A model generated the notes under the pieces. That model was not told the DNA's origin and ran no database searches. It saw nothing but the letters and a program-made list of their open reading frames with translations. Made by a program: the position numbers and the translations under genes. 51,931 bases of DNA from positions 1 to 51,931 of the forward strand of contig NZ_JJMU01000006.1 of the NCBI RefSeq assembly GCF_000757725.1. The letters are read 5' to 3'. Below are positions 1 through 9,376 of the stretch, in pieces; position 1 is the first letter of the stretch; each line of letters begins with the position of its first letter. This stretch comes from Sphingobacterium deserti (GTDB lineage: Bacteria > Bacteroidota > Bacteroidia > Sphingobacteriales > Sphingobacteriaceae).

Positions 1-25
1 GAAGCTAAAAAAACTGTAAAAACAG

Positions 26-53
26 AAGAAGGTGCCTTTTTAGACACCTTCTT
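26..53 (-). terminator. Hairpin terminator after the DUF3467 gene
   Basis: A 9-bp stem (AAGAAGGTG / CACCTTCTT) encloses a 10-nt loop. On the minus strand it is followed by a T-rich stretch. It lies about 80 bases past the stop of the DUF3467 gene. It could also serve a plus-strand gene outside the window. Confidence 0.6.
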
Positions 54-130
54 TAAAGCCACCCCGCAAAGCAGGGAGACAATACGTTACAGAATCACCG
101 GTAGGTGTTCATCGTAGTAAGTTTGAAGAA

Positions 131-472
131 CTACGCTTCGCCTTTAGGGCCACCAAAATTAAGTGGCAAAGTAGCATCATTCGTATTTATCGTCCCGTTA
201 CTCGCTTCAAAGCGGGTCACATTATCCTGCAAAGCACCTAACAATCTTTTTGCATGCTCTGGTGTCAACACGATACGTGATTTGACCTTTGCTTTCGGAA
301 TACCGGGCATGATGCGAATAAAATCCAGAACGAATTCTGAGTTGGAATGGGTAATGATGGCTAAATTGCTATATATCCCCTCTGCGATTTCCTCACTAAG
401 CTCTATGCTTAATTCATTATTATCCGCTTCTTCTTTTGTATTATTTTTTAAATCCATAAAATTAACATCCAT
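131..472 (-). CDS. DUF3467 family protein
   Basis: Small cytoplasmic protein of 113 residues matching the DUF3467 family, which is widespread in Bacteroidota and has no established function. The first 25 residues are acidic and polar. The core, about residues 25-90, has the typical beta-strand pattern, with a segment like YSNLAIITHSNSEFVLDF and a later LTPEHAKRLLGAL helix. From general knowledge, this family often sits next to rpoC in Bacteroidetes; here its upstream neighbour is an M42 peptidase instead. A second Met at residue 6 is an alternative start. Family identification is good; the function is unknown. Confidence 0.8.
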   Translation of the reverse strand: MDVNFMDLKNNTKEEADNNELSIELSEEIAEGIYSNLAIITHSNSEFVLDFIRIMPGIPKAKVKSRIVLTPEHAKRLLGALQDNVTRFEASNGTINTNDATLPLNFGGPKGEA

Positions 473-535
473 TGCGATTATCTATTTACTCTTCTTAATT
501 ATTAAATATATCAAAATTTGAACCTGCGAACGATT

Positions 536-1654
536 TTAGATTGTAAAACTTCTAAAATCTTGTCCCGCTTCGATTTTTAGAACGGTTTCGTAGATCAAGC
601 GGATTACATTATCGACATCTTCCTTATGTATCATTTCTACCGTGGTATGCATATAGCGCAGTGGTAGGGATATCAACGCAGAAGGGACACCACCATTGGA
701 GTAGGCAAAAGCGTCGGTATCTGTGCCTGTCCAGCGCGACGAAGCCTGGCGTTGGAATGGGATATCTTTTTCTCTCGCTACATCGATTAACAACCTGTTT
801 AGATTAATTTGTACTGCCGGCGCATAGGATAAAACAGGACCTTTTCCACAGGCCAAATCGCCCTGCGTAATTTTGTTGATCATTGGTGTTTGCGTGTCGT
901 GCGTTACATCGGTCACGATGGCCACATTCGGCTTGATGTAGTGTGCAATCATTTCCGCACCCCGTAGGCCGATCTCTTCCTGCACTGAATTTACAATATA
1001 AAGTCCGAAAGGAAGTTTCTTTTTGTTTTCTTTTAGCAAGCGGGCCACTTCCGCAATCATAAAGCCTCCAGCTCGGTTGTCTAACGCACGCCCCACGTAA
1101 TAACGATCATTCAAAACCATAAATTCATCCTCGTAGGTAACCACGCATCCAACGTGAATTCCCATCTCTTCCACTTCTTCTTTAGAGGTCGCTCCACAAT
1201 CTAGAAAGATGTTTTTAAGATTAGGTGTTTCTTCTTTCTCGCCAGAGCGTGTGTGTATAGCTGGCCATCCAAACACGGCCTTGACGAGGCCATTATCCGT
1301 ATGGATGTTTACTCGTTTGGATGGGGCGATTTGATGGTCAGATCCACCGTTCCTAATCACATAAATTAGTCCATCTTTCGTGATGTAGTTGACAAACCAA
1401 GATATCTCATCAGCATGTGCTTCTATAACGACTTTGTAGGGAGCATCAGGATTTATGATCCCCATTGCTGTGCCATAGTTATCGATGTATGTTTTGTCGA
1501 CAAAGGGTTTTAAATAATCGAGCCACATCCGCTGTCCCTCCCATTCAAAGCCCGTCGGGGAAGGGTTGTTTATATATTTTTCAAAAAAACTTAACGATTC
1601 CTTAGTCACAATAGGTGTATGGGTACCTGCTTCCTTCTCTTTTTTTTCTGCCAT
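536..1654 (-). CDS. M42 family metallo-aminopeptidase
   Basis: Cytoplasmic dinuclear-metal aminopeptidase (M42, FrvX/glutamyl aminopeptidase-like), 372 residues, close to the usual family length. The metal and catalytic motifs are visible: EAHADE at 78-83, LDNRAGG at 191-197 (bridging Asp192), VQEEIGLRGA at 224-233 (catalytic Glu and metal-ligand Glu) and TDVTHDTQTP at 248-257, with a late His in YMHTTVEMIH. No signal peptide is seen; the N-terminus is Lys/Glu-rich. Family members clip N-terminal residues from peptides, but substrate preference cannot be read from sequence. The DUF3467 gene lies 63 bp downstream on the same strand, so co-transcription is possible. Confidence 0.9.
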   Translation of the reverse strand: MAEKKEKEAGTHTPIVTKESLSFFEKYINNPSPTGFEWEGQRMWLDYLKPFVDKTYIDNYGTAMGIINPDAPYKVVIEAHADEISWFVNYITKDGLIYVIRNGGSDHQIAPSKRVNIHTDNGLVKAVFGWPAIHTRSGEKEETPNLKNIFLDCGATSKEEVEEMGIHVGCVVTYEDEFMVLNDRYYVGRALDNRAGGFMIAEVARLLKENKKKLPFGLYIVNSVQEEIGLRGAEMIAHYIKPNVAIVTDVTHDTQTPMINKITQGDLACGKGPVLSYAPAVQINLNRLLIDVAREKDIPFQRQASSRWTGTDTDAFAYSNGGVPSALISLPLRYMHTTVEMIHKEDVDNVIRLIYETVLKIEAGQDFRSFTI

Positions 1655-1788
1655 AATTCATTTTATTGTTTCGCACATAGTTCATTGTGCCGCTTTGTCA
1701 AATTTAAAAATTTCCAGCACCTTTTGGTAAGAAATTCGTTGTACTATGGATTTTATCTAGGATAACCTTATATTTACCGACACAATTT

Positions 1789-2619
1789 ATGACTATGCAC
1801 GCAATATTAAATGTTATCCATTGGAATATCGACCCAGTGATTTTTGAGGTGGGCTCGTTCGGTCTGCGCTATTATGCATTATGCTTTCTTGCTGCATTTG
1901 TTGTGTCCTACGTGCTCATGCTTAAGATTTTTACACGGGAAGGAAAATCACAGGAATTGCTGGATCAACTTAGTATCTATATTTTCTTAGGCACACTTAT
2001 CGGCGCGCGCTTGGGACATTGTCTTTTTTACGAGTTTGATTATTATATTCAACATCCGCTGGAAATGATTCTACCATTCCGTATGAATAATGGAAGTTTC
2101 GAACTGACGGGATTTCAAGGTTTAGCCAGTCATGGAGGTGCTATCGGGATCTTAACAGCACTGTTCTTGTTTTCTAGAAAAACCAAGACAAATTTTATAT
2201 GGATAGCAGATCGTTTAGTTCTGGTTGTACCGCTTGCAGGCGCTTTCGTACGTATTGGAAATTTCTTCAATTCGGAAATTGTAGGGTTGCCATCTACCTT
2301 GCCGTGGGCGGTGGTCTTTGAGAAAAATGATCTTGTTCCGCGTCACCCAGCTCAATTGTATGAGGCAATCGCTTATATCATCATCTTTTTGATCTTATGG
2401 TCGATGTATCAGAAAAATGCGAAACCAAAGCCTGGCTATCTATTTGGCATCTTCCTCGTGCTACTCTTTGGAGCACGTTTCTTCCTGGAATTTTTTAAAG
2501 AAAACCAAGAGGCATTTGAAGAAGGGATGAAATTCAACATGGGACAACTTTTAAGTATACCCTTCATGATCGGCGGGTTATATCTTATCTTCCGAAAACC
2601 CAAAGACAGTAGTAAATAA
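1789..2619 (+). CDS. lgt: Prolipoprotein diacylglyceryl transferase
   Basis: Inner-membrane enzyme that transfers diacylglycerol from phosphatidylglycerol to the lipobox cysteine of prolipoproteins, the first step of lipoprotein maturation. It has 276 residues and about seven hydrophobic segments. Signature motifs are present: GLRYYA (25-30), HGGAIG (115-120), RIGNFFNSEIVG (155-166, the Lgt signature) and RHPAQLYEA (185-193). The start used is the first ATG; a second Met follows at codon 3. A terminator hairpin sits immediately downstream. Its products would include the lipoprotein adaptor and channel of the RND operon in this window. Confidence 0.97.
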   Translation: MTMHAILNVIHWNIDPVIFEVGSFGLRYYALCFLAAFVVSYVLMLKIFTREGKSQELLDQLSIYIFLGTLIGARLGHCLFYEFDYYIQHPLEMILPFRMNNGSFELTGFQGLASHGGAIGILTALFLFSRKTKTNFIWIADRLVLVVPLAGAFVRIGNFFNSEIVGLPSTLPWAVVFEKNDLVPRHPAQLYEAIAYIIIFLILWSMYQKNAKPKPGYLFGIFLVLLFGARFFLEFFKENQEAFEEGMKFNMGQLLSIPFMIGGLYLIFRKPKDSSK

Positions 2620-2634
2620 AAAGTCTTTTATCTG

Positions 2635-2661
2635 GCCCATCTAAAAAGATGGGCTCTTTTT
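2635..2661 (+). terminator. Terminator after lgt
   Basis: GCCCATCT / AGATGGGC stem of 8 bp with an AAAA loop, followed by a run of seven T. It ends only 7 bases before the next start codon, so the downstream transporter probably depends on read-through or a promoter inside this short gap. Confidence 0.85.
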
Positions 2662-2668
2662 TTAAGTT

Positions 2669-3874
2669 ATGCAACGTCAACACACTTCCAATAGAACGGT
2701 CATCTTACTCATCTTGGGTCTTTTATCTGCAGTAGGCCCGTTCTCCATAGACATGTATCTTCCTGCTTTTCAAACGATAGCAAATGATTTCAATATTCCA
2801 GTAGATAAGGTACAACTATCTCTAACAAGCTTTTTTATCGGCATCGCCTTTGGGCAGTTGATCTACGGTCCTCTCCTCGACAAATATGGACGAAAAAAGC
2901 CGTTGCTGGTAGGCTTACTTATTTATATCGTCGCTACACTTCTATGTATCATGACGCGTGATATAGAACACCTGATTGCGCTCAGGTTCTTACAAGCGCT
3001 GGGCAGCTGCGCGGGCATGGTTGCATCTCGCGCGATGATTCAAGACTACTACGAGCCTCGCGAAGCTGCGCGCGTCTTTAGCCTGCTCATGCTGGTTATC
3101 GCCATATCGCCCATTTTGGCTCCTAGTGCTGGCGCTTTGTTGTTAAATCATTTGGATTGGCATTATATCTTTGTTTCGCTACTTGCGATCGGCATCATCA
3201 TCCTTGTAGCTACATACTTCTACCTTCCAGAGTCCTACAAGGGTTCGGCAGATTTTTCGCTTCGCCCGAAAGCGATTGTAGGAAAATTTTGGGAGGTGTT
3301 GACAAACAAAACATTCCTGATTTATTGCTTGGTCGGCTCCATTGCGTCGTCGGGTCTGTATGCCTATCTCGCGGGCTCATCATTTGTGATGCAGCAACAT
3401 TACGGTTTGTCGCAAACGCAATACGGACTAGCTTTTGCATTTGTTGCATCGGCCATGATTTTTGCCACACAGGTAAACCGTGCGCTTCTGAAAAAGTGCA
3501 GTAGCCCGCAAATAAGCAAAATAGCAAACATTTGGCAGTCGCTCATCGCGCTACTTATGTTTGCCGGTTTACTAACAGACACATTGAATTTTCCGATCTT
3601 GCTGGGTTTGATTTTTTGCTACTTATTAGGCCATGGTTTTATTTTTCCAAACACCTCAGCTATGGCTTTATCACCATTTAAAGCCTTGGCAGGTAGCGCC
3701 TCAGCCTTGCTGGGTTGTGTCCAAATGGCTATCGGGGCTTTAACATCAGGCTTGGTAAGCTTTTTCCATAATGGAACGATCTTTCCTATGGTCATCGTAA
3801 TGGGCGTGGCAGCGCTATTATCGCTTTTTATACATTTTTTTGGAGGCAAATCAGCCGATACGGCGGCATTTTGA
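2669..3874 (+). CDS. Bcr/CflA family drug efflux MFS transporter
   Basis: Inner-membrane major facilitator of 401 residues with about 12 hydrophobic helices. It belongs to the DHA1 Bcr/CflA drug:H+ antiporter group. Diagnostic features are SIDMYLPAFQTI in the first helix region (about 26-37), GPLLDKYGRKKPLL (MFS motif A, about 67-80) and SRAMIQDYY around 120-128. Family members export bicyclomycin, chloramphenicol or similar compounds; the substrate here is unknown. The N-terminus MQRQHTSNRT is polar and the start is the only ATG before the first helix. It sits between lgt and the convergent aroQ with no partner gene. Confidence 0.9.
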   Translation: MQRQHTSNRTVILLILGLLSAVGPFSIDMYLPAFQTIANDFNIPVDKVQLSLTSFFIGIAFGQLIYGPLLDKYGRKKPLLVGLLIYIVATLLCIMTRDIEHLIALRFLQALGSCAGMVASRAMIQDYYEPREAARVFSLLMLVIAISPILAPSAGALLLNHLDWHYIFVSLLAIGIIILVATYFYLPESYKGSADFSLRPKAIVGKFWEVLTNKTFLIYCLVGSIASSGLYAYLAGSSFVMQQHYGLSQTQYGLAFAFVASAMIFATQVNRALLKKCSSPQISKIANIWQSLIALLMFAGLLTDTLNFPILLGLIFCYLLGHGFIFPNTSAMALSPFKALAGSASALLGCVQMAIGALTSGLVSFFHNGTIFPMVIVMGVAALLSLFIHFFGGKSADTAAF

Positions 3875-3913
3875 TGCGAAAAGCTGGATTGAGCGGCAAT
3901 CGCTCGGAATTCG

Positions 3914-4330
3914 CTAAACGAAACTGTGAATAGCCAACTTGTAGCTATTCAACCCAAAGCCGCATATCACGCCTACGCAATTTTTAGCTAAATAAGAATG
4001 GTGTCTAAAGGTTTCCCGTTGGTGTACATTGGAAATATGCACTTCAACGACTGGTGTTTTTATTCCGGCAATAGCGTCTCCTATCGCAACAGAGGTATGT
4101 GTAAATGCACCAGCATTTAAGATCACCCCATCATACGAAAAGCCTACCTCATGCAGCTTATCAATGATAGCCCCCTCGTGGTTACTTTGATAATAGTGAA
4201 GTTCGAGCTCCTGGAAATCGCCTTTCAACCCTTCGAAATACGAAATAAAATCCTGGTTACCATAAATACTAGTTTCGCGGACACCAAGCAGATTGAGGTT
4301 TGGTCCATTTATGATTATGATTTTTTTCAT
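3914..4330 (-). CDS. aroQ: 3-dehydroquinate dehydratase, type II
   Basis: Shikimate-pathway enzyme converting 3-dehydroquinate to 3-dehydroshikimate by the type II mechanism. It is 138 residues long, within the usual 140-150. The N-terminal INGPNLNLLGVRE motif is at 7-19, the catalytic-loop Tyr23 in SIYG follows, and the LNAGAFTHTSVAI motif and VEVHISNVHQRE segment (catalytic His, substrate contacts) are intact. The family usually reads NPGA where this protein has NAGA, a mild variation. It is a single gene, divergent from nothing obvious and convergent with the drug transporter. Confidence 0.96.
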   Translation of the reverse strand: MKKIIIINGPNLNLLGVRETSIYGNQDFISYFEGLKGDFQELELHYYQSNHEGAIIDKLHEVGFSYDGVILNAGAFTHTSVAIGDAIAGIKTPVVEVHISNVHQRETFRHHSYLAKNCVGVICGFGLNSYKLAIHSFV

Positions 4331-4411
4331 CCTCTTGAATTGTTCTTTATTTTATGGGTGGAAAGCTGATGTAGCTTTAAACATCTTGCCCGATAAAGAT
4401 AGTAATATCCG

Positions 4412-6040
4412 CTATATATCGCCATAGAAATTACGGAAAGATGAGCGCAGTCCGAGGCTAATCACGCCTGATTTTTGTGTGCTCGCATCTTTTACGTAGT
4501 TGTAACGTTGCGTATAACCTAATTCAAAACGAAGATTATATTTTGGATTCAATACATAGGCCGCCCTCGCATCTACAAAGTAAAGATCGTTTCGTACCCC
4601 CTGCCCGATGGAATTGCCAAAAAAGTCAGGTATATTATTGTAAGACTGAAAAATATCCCCGCCCATGTTGATTCCACTTTCTGGATCCGTGCCGTAACGA
4701 CTGTAAACGCCTTGCAGCGAGAAGTCAAAGCGATTCCAAGAATAGTTCACTATACCCACTATCTCTTTGAAATTCGCACCACGCGGGTGCGCTAGTGGTT
4801 CACCGTGGTTACTATAGTTTGATATAGATGTAAAGTGTTGATAGGTGTATGGCCTGACTACATTATATTCTAATAAATAATTCAGGTTTTTAACTTTAAA
4901 AGCATCATAGCCGCGAATACCTATCTGCGTACCCCATTTATTGTGTGCATATCCCCTGCCGCCAAAAAACTCGCTCGCGGTAAATTCACCTAGCAAAAAC
5001 TGTCCATAAGCAGTCAGCGTATTAAATACTTTGTATTTCGCATTTAATCCCAAAAACATTTTATCGGGTGACGTGCTATTGTTGGACTCGATAGGGCGGA
5101 TAAACATAATCGGATTGATGTAGTTAAAATCGAATCCGCGGTAGCCCGCCTGGTTTCTGTTTGCCCAAACGACAGCTTGAAAAAAGCCGATGGAAAGGCG
5201 GTTTGTAGCGTTGTAATCCAAATACTGGAATGCTGCCCATTTTTTTCCATCGCCAAATTGGTTTCCCGTGTTTAGCGAATCTAACCGTGGGTTGCTAGGA
5301 TCATTCATATATGCCCAAATCGACGTATATTGCACATTCCCGATCTTACCCGTAAACCTAACCTGGGCATAGTTCGAAGAGAAATCTGATAAAAGCAACG
5401 AGCGGTAGCCATCTCCAATATGGTTTTTATCGTATGCTACCGTTGCCTCGAAATAATCGTTGAAGGCGTAGGTCAGATTCACGGTACCGTAAAGCCATTC
5501 TTTTTGGTTACCGCTTCGATGATGCACCGTACCCTGCCCTGGAACGACTTGGTTCACATCCATGTATTCCGATAGATAGTTTGGGAATACGCCGCGGTTT
5601 GCAAATATATTGGCAAACAAGGTCAACTTATCCTTGTGCTGCCAGCCCAATTGCAGACCCAATGTGCTTAACGAGGTTGTGCGCCTGTCATCTGCAATCA
5701 AATCCTTTCCAATAACAAAATCAGGCAAAAAGTCCATAAATAATTGGTCATCCCCCTTGTCAATATCAACGAGATGCTCGTTAAAGATTTTGCGTAACAG
5801 AAGATTCTCAGACTGGACTGGATAGAGCGACTGCAAGGAATCAAATTTTAATAGCAACTCATCTTTAAATAATAAAGGTTTCGATGCTGTATGCAATCTG
5901 GTATTTGGGGAGTATAGTAGTTCGTTATATTTCTGATAATGTTGATAGGAGTAGGTTTGGTTCTTCACCTGTCCTTTCACTGGCTGGAATGTAAAAAGAC
6001 CGAGTCCAACGAAAAGAACTAAAATGTAGATTTGATTCAT
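4412..6040 (-). CDS. Outer-membrane beta-barrel protein, RemB/Wzi-like
   Basis: Predicted outer-membrane protein of about 542 residues. I start it at the ATG at 6040, which gives a clean signal peptide (MNQIYILVLFVGLGLFTF... ending VKGQ). An upstream in-frame ATG at 6103 would add 21 residues and bury the signal. The mature N-terminus (YSYQHYQKYNELLYSP..., then FDSLQSLYP and RKIFNEHLVDI) resembles proteins annotated in Bacteroidota as gliding-motility RemB. The rest is a run of amphipathic beta-strands with many aromatic residues, as in Wzi-type capsule assembly barrels. Gliding genes are not seen nearby, so a motility role is not implied. The family match is from memory. Confidence 0.6.
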   Translation of the reverse strand: MNQIYILVLFVGLGLFTFQPVKGQVKNQTYSYQHYQKYNELLYSPNTRLHTASKPLLFKDELLLKFDSLQSLYPVQSENLLLRKIFNEHLVDIDKGDDQLFMDFLPDFVIGKDLIADDRRTTSLSTLGLQLGWQHKDKLTLFANIFANRGVFPNYLSEYMDVNQVVPGQGTVHHRSGNQKEWLYGTVNLTYAFNDYFEATVAYDKNHIGDGYRSLLLSDFSSNYAQVRFTGKIGNVQYTSIWAYMNDPSNPRLDSLNTGNQFGDGKKWAAFQYLDYNATNRLSIGFFQAVVWANRNQAGYRGFDFNYINPIMFIRPIESNNSTSPDKMFLGLNAKYKVFNTLTAYGQFLLGEFTASEFFGGRGYAHNKWGTQIGIRGYDAFKVKNLNYLLEYNVVRPYTYQHFTSISNYSNHGEPLAHPRGANFKEIVGIVNYSWNRFDFSLQGVYSRYGTDPESGINMGGDIFQSYNNIPDFFGNSIGQGVRNDLYFVDARAAYVLNPKYNLRFELGYTQRYNYVKDASTQKSGVISLGLRSSFRNFYGDI

Positions 6041-6241
6041 ATAAGTCTTGCGTAAATTGCGATTGTATATAACAATTATTATTCCTAAAATACCGGAAGA
6101 CAAAAGTAGGCATATTTTTCGACCAGAAGGCGAGCCAAATGAGCAAACGCATGACGGTGCTAAAACGTTTATGTTGTCTTACTTTTCCATTTTATTTGCT
6201 ATATTGGGCACTGATAACCAAAAAACAAGAATCGCTATAAC

Positions 6242-7660
6242 ATGAAACGTAGAACCTTTCTAAAAACTGCGGGAGCCCTAGGTGCCGGTGCAATGGCTAG
6301 CAAATTTTCATTTGCAGCTCCCTATAATACTTTTCCAACCGTTAGGGTTACCGCTGACAAACGTCATTTTTCCAGTAAAATTATAGAAGCCACCATTGCG
6401 GAGTTCCAAAAGAAAGTAAAAAATCCTGAACTTGGATGGCTTTTTAATAACTGCTTTCCGAATACGCTAGATACCACAGTATACGACGAGTCTACAGCAA
6501 ACAAAAAATTGACTTATGTCATCACGGGCGATATTGACGCGATGTGGTTAAGAGATAGTAGCGCACAGGTTTGGCCATATCTCCAATTTATGAAAAAGGA
6601 CCGCAAGCTGCAGGATCTTATATTGGGTTTGATCAATAAGCAGGCACAATGCGTCAATATCGATCCTTATGCCAATGCTTTTTATAACGACCCAGCAAAG
6701 AAAGGCGAATGGTTTAGCGACCATACCGATATGAAACCGGGTATACATGAGCGCAAATGGGAAATTGATTCTTTATGCTACCCTATACGACTGGCCTACC
6801 ACTATTGGAAGGAAACAAATGATGCTACACCTTTTGATGCAGAATGGGTGAAGGCACAAGAGAATACGTATAAGACGTTTGTCGAACAACAGCGTAAAGA
6901 AAGCGTAGGGCCTTATGTATTTGGCCGTACCACATCACGAGGATCTGACACCCTGCAGGTTGACGGTTTGGGATATCCGGTTAATCCTGTAGGCTTAATA
7001 TGCTCTGCATTTAGGCCGTCTGATGATTCCTCCATCTTTATGTTTCTGATTCCTTCAAACCTTTTTGCCGTGACAAGCCTACGCCAATCCGCGGAAATTT
7101 TGCGAAAGGTAAAAAACAATACCGATCTGGCTGGAAAAATGGAAGCTTTAGCACAGGAAGTTGAAACCGCAGTGAATCGCTACGGTATTGTCGATCATCC
7201 GGAGCATGGACGTATCTACGCATTTGAGGTAGATGGCTACGGTAGTTACCTGATGATGGATGACGCGAACGTACCTTCGCTTTTAGCGCTTCCTTACCTT
7301 GGTGCGGTCGACGTTAATGACGAAGTTTACCAACGTACACGAAACTTTGTACTGTCAGAAAAAAATCCATTCTTCTTCAAAGGTACCGCAGCAGAAGGAA
7401 TTGGCGGTCCGCATATTGGTCGTGACATGATCTGGCCGATGGCTATTATTATGCGTGCATTTACCTCTACAGACGACAAGGAGGTTAAAAACTGCATTGA
7501 GACGCTTCGAAAAACACACGGTGACACCGGTTTTATGCATGAGTCATTTCATAAAGATGATCCAAAAAAATATACACGGCACTGGTTCGCCTGGACAAAT
7601 ACGCTATTCGGCGAACTGCTTTGGAAGACTTACAAAGAAAAACCACAGTTGTTGGTTTAG
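6242..7660 (+). CDS. GH125 family exo-alpha-1,6-mannosidase
   Basis: Glycoside hydrolase family 125 enzyme (metal-independent exo-alpha-mannosidase), 472 residues. The N-terminus MKRRTFLKTAGALGAGAMAS is a twin-arginine-like signal, so it is probably exported folded to the periplasm. Family landmarks are YVITGDIDAMWLRDSSAQVW (92-111, including the conserved acidic active-site region), HERKWEIDSLCYPI (about 169-182) and EGIGGPHIGRDMIWP (about 385-399). The enzyme trims alpha-1,6-linked mannose from N-glycans or mannans. It sits alone here, divergent from the outer-membrane barrel gene, without SusC/SusD partners. A terminator follows at 7696. Confidence 0.93.
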   Translation: MKRRTFLKTAGALGAGAMASKFSFAAPYNTFPTVRVTADKRHFSSKIIEATIAEFQKKVKNPELGWLFNNCFPNTLDTTVYDESTANKKLTYVITGDIDAMWLRDSSAQVWPYLQFMKKDRKLQDLILGLINKQAQCVNIDPYANAFYNDPAKKGEWFSDHTDMKPGIHERKWEIDSLCYPIRLAYHYWKETNDATPFDAEWVKAQENTYKTFVEQQRKESVGPYVFGRTTSRGSDTLQVDGLGYPVNPVGLICSAFRPSDDSSIFMFLIPSNLFAVTSLRQSAEILRKVKNNTDLAGKMEALAQEVETAVNRYGIVDHPEHGRIYAFEVDGYGSYLMMDDANVPSLLALPYLGAVDVNDEVYQRTRNFVLSEKNPFFFKGTAAEGIGGPHIGRDMIWPMAIIMRAFTSTDDKEVKNCIETLRKTHGDTGFMHESFHKDDPKKYTRHWFAWTNTLFGELLWKTYKEKPQLLV

Positions 7661-7695
7661 CAATTTGCAATAAGCTTGCAATTTAAACGAATAAA

Positions 7696-7724
7696 AAATG
7701 CGGAGATCAACTTCGCATTTTTTT
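7696..7724 (+). terminator. Terminator after the GH125 gene
   Basis: AAATGCG / CGCATTT stem with an 11-nt loop, followed by a T-run. It lies 36 bases after the mannosidase stop codon. Confidence 0.75.
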
Positions 7725-7766
7725 GTTTACCACAAAAACTAGCAGCTCAATTTCGCATAAAAACCA

Positions 7767-7799
7767 AAAAGCTGTTTTTCTTGTCGAAAAACAGCTTTT
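7767..7799. terminator. Bidirectional terminator beside tRNA-Asn
   Basis: A perfect 14-bp stem (left arm AAAAGCTGTTTTTC) with a 5-nt loop. T-rich stretches follow on both strands. It most likely ends the minus-strand tRNA-Asn transcript and backs up the terminator of the mannosidase gene. Confidence 0.8.
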
Positions 7800-7809
7800 C
7801 TTTTTTTGG

Positions 7810-7883
7810 CTCCTGAAGCTGGGCTCGAACCAGCGACCCTCTGATTAACAGTCAGATGCTCTAACCTGCTGAGCTATTCAGGA
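7810..7883 (-). tRNA. tRNA-Asn (anticodon GTT)
   Basis: Full cloverleaf of 74 nt on the minus strand: acceptor stem TCCTGAA/TTCAGGA, D-arm GCTC...GAGC, anticodon stem TCTGA/TCAGA around loop CTGTTAA (anticodon GTT), a 5-nt variable loop and T-arm GCTGG TTCGAGC CCAGC. The discriminator base is G. The next three bases (7809-7807) read CCA on the minus strand, so the 3' CCA appears to be encoded. Confidence 0.97.
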
Positions 7884-8002
7884 ATTTTTTGAAGCGGTCA
7901 ACTCCGTTTCAGTGATGCAATTATCGGAAGTTTTACTGAACCCTGCAAATATTTTAAAGCTTAAAAATACAACTCGCTCACATACAAGGACATTTTTTTT
8001 AA

Positions 8003-9376
8003 CTAAATTAATATCCCTCCCAAAATCATTGTGGCAATGGTAAAATAAATAATCAAACCTGTCACATCCACCAACGTGGAAACGAAAGGCGCGGACGAGC
8101 TGGCTGGATCGGCACCCATTTTGCGTAGCACAAATGGCAGCATAGAGCCCACGACAGACCCCCACAAGACCACGCCCACCAGTGAAAATGCAATAGCCAA
8201 GCCATACATCACCCAAGCATCGCCGTAGCCTCCTGTAAACGCCTCTTCAACCGAGATACGAAAAAAGCCCATTGTACCTAAGATCAAACCCAAGAAAAAT
8301 CCAGAAAGTATTTCCCTGCGCATCACGAGCCACCAATCGCGTAAGGTCACTTCGCCCATTGCCATCGCCTGGATAATCAGGGTGGACGCTTGGGAACCGC
8401 TATTACCGCCACTGGACATAATAAGCGGCATCAATAAGACTAAAATAGTGGTTAAACGGTCTTCGTAAAATTTAAGCACGTTAAACGTGAGCAGTTGCCC
8501 TAGGAAAAGCACAATAAGCCATCCTCCGCGCTTTTTCACTAAGTGAAAGATAGAGACATCCAGATAGGGCTCATCAAGGGCCTCAGTACCCCCTATTCGT
8601 TGCATATCCTCCGTATACTCTTCATTAGCCACCCAGAGTATATCATCGATAGTCACCATCCCTAGCATAATACCCTGTTCATCCACAACAGGAAGAGCGA
8701 CCCGATTGTTCATCCTAAAGACATTCACCGCCTCCTCCTGTGGATCGTTCGCACGGAGTGAAATCAATCTGTTATCGATCAAGTCCTCAACCTTCGTTCC
8801 TGGATCGGAAACCAATATGTCTCGAATCTTAATATCGTCCATCAACCGCCCCTCTTTATCGATGACATACAATACATCGATCGTCTCCGAAGCATCACCA
8901 TATCTGCGGATATGTTCGAGAATTCGCGGGATGTCCCAATGCGGTTTTACAGTGATGTAATCAGGAGTCATTAAACGTCCTACACTATCTTCCGGATAGC
9001 CGAGTAAGGAGAGCGCTTCCTTCCGTTCTTCCGGCGATAGCATAATGATCAAATGCTTTACTACATCACCTTTTAATTCACTAAAAAAAGAAGTACGATC
9101 ATCCGGAGGCATCTCGTTAATTAGCTCCCGAGCCTTGCTTGCCGACAGCTTTTTGAAAATACGTTCTTGAGTGGGGAAATCTAGGATACTGAATACATGA
9201 ACGGCCCGATTGATGTTGAGGGTTTCGATAAAAAGGGCGGCATGTTCTGGAAGCTCATCAATGAGCTCTTCCACATCGGAAATATTCTGCTCATTAAGGA
9301 AATCTTGAAGCTCCGAGATTTGATCAGACGCTATCCATTTCTCAACAAGCTCCACTTGCATTTCTAGTTCTTCCAT
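8003..9376 (-). CDS. mgtE: Magnesium transporter MgtE
   Basis: Inner-membrane Mg2+ channel/transporter of 457 residues, the usual MgtE length. Order of domains: an acidic helical N-domain (about 10-125, including LSPEERKEALSLLGYPEDSVGRLM), tandem CBS domains (about 130-255) that sense cytosolic Mg2+, then a connecting helix and five transmembrane helices (about 280-457). The pore-region segment LIMSSGGNSGSQASTL and the later FVLRKMGADPASSSAPFV are typical of the family. I saw no riboswitch-like leader upstream. The gene stands alone, between tRNA-Asn and the long spacer at 9377-10002. Confidence 0.96.
   Translation of the reverse strand: MEELEMQVELVEKWIASDQISELQDFLNEQNISDVEELIDELPEHAALFIETLNINRAVHVFSILDFPTQERIFKKLSASKARELINEMPPDDRTSFFSELKGDVVKHLIIMLSPEERKEALSLLGYPEDSVGRLMTPDYITVKPHWDIPRILEHIRRYGDASETIDVLYVIDKEGRLMDDIKIRDILVSDPGTKVEDLIDNRLISLRANDPQEEAVNVFRMNNRVALPVVDEQGIMLGMVTIDDILWVANEEYTEDMQRIGGTEALDEPYLDVSIFHLVKKRGGWLIVLFLGQLLTFNVLKFYEDRLTTILVLLMPLIMSSGGNSGSQASTLIIQAMAMGEVTLRDWWLVMRREILSGFFLGLILGTMGFFRISVEEAFTGGYGDAWVMYGLAIAFSLVGVVLWGSVVGSMLPFVLRKMGADPASSSAPFVSTLVDVTGLIIYFTIATMILGGILI

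Noticed and set aside
1..117. Open frame at the window start on the plus strand reaching a TAG at 115
   Set aside because: It has no recognisable family, runs through the terminator hairpin at 26-53 and may be chance. Only a longer upstream sequence could decide.
7767..7883. Integration site next to tRNA-Asn
   Set aside because: The tRNA is intact but I see no integrase gene or direct repeat of its 3' end in the window.
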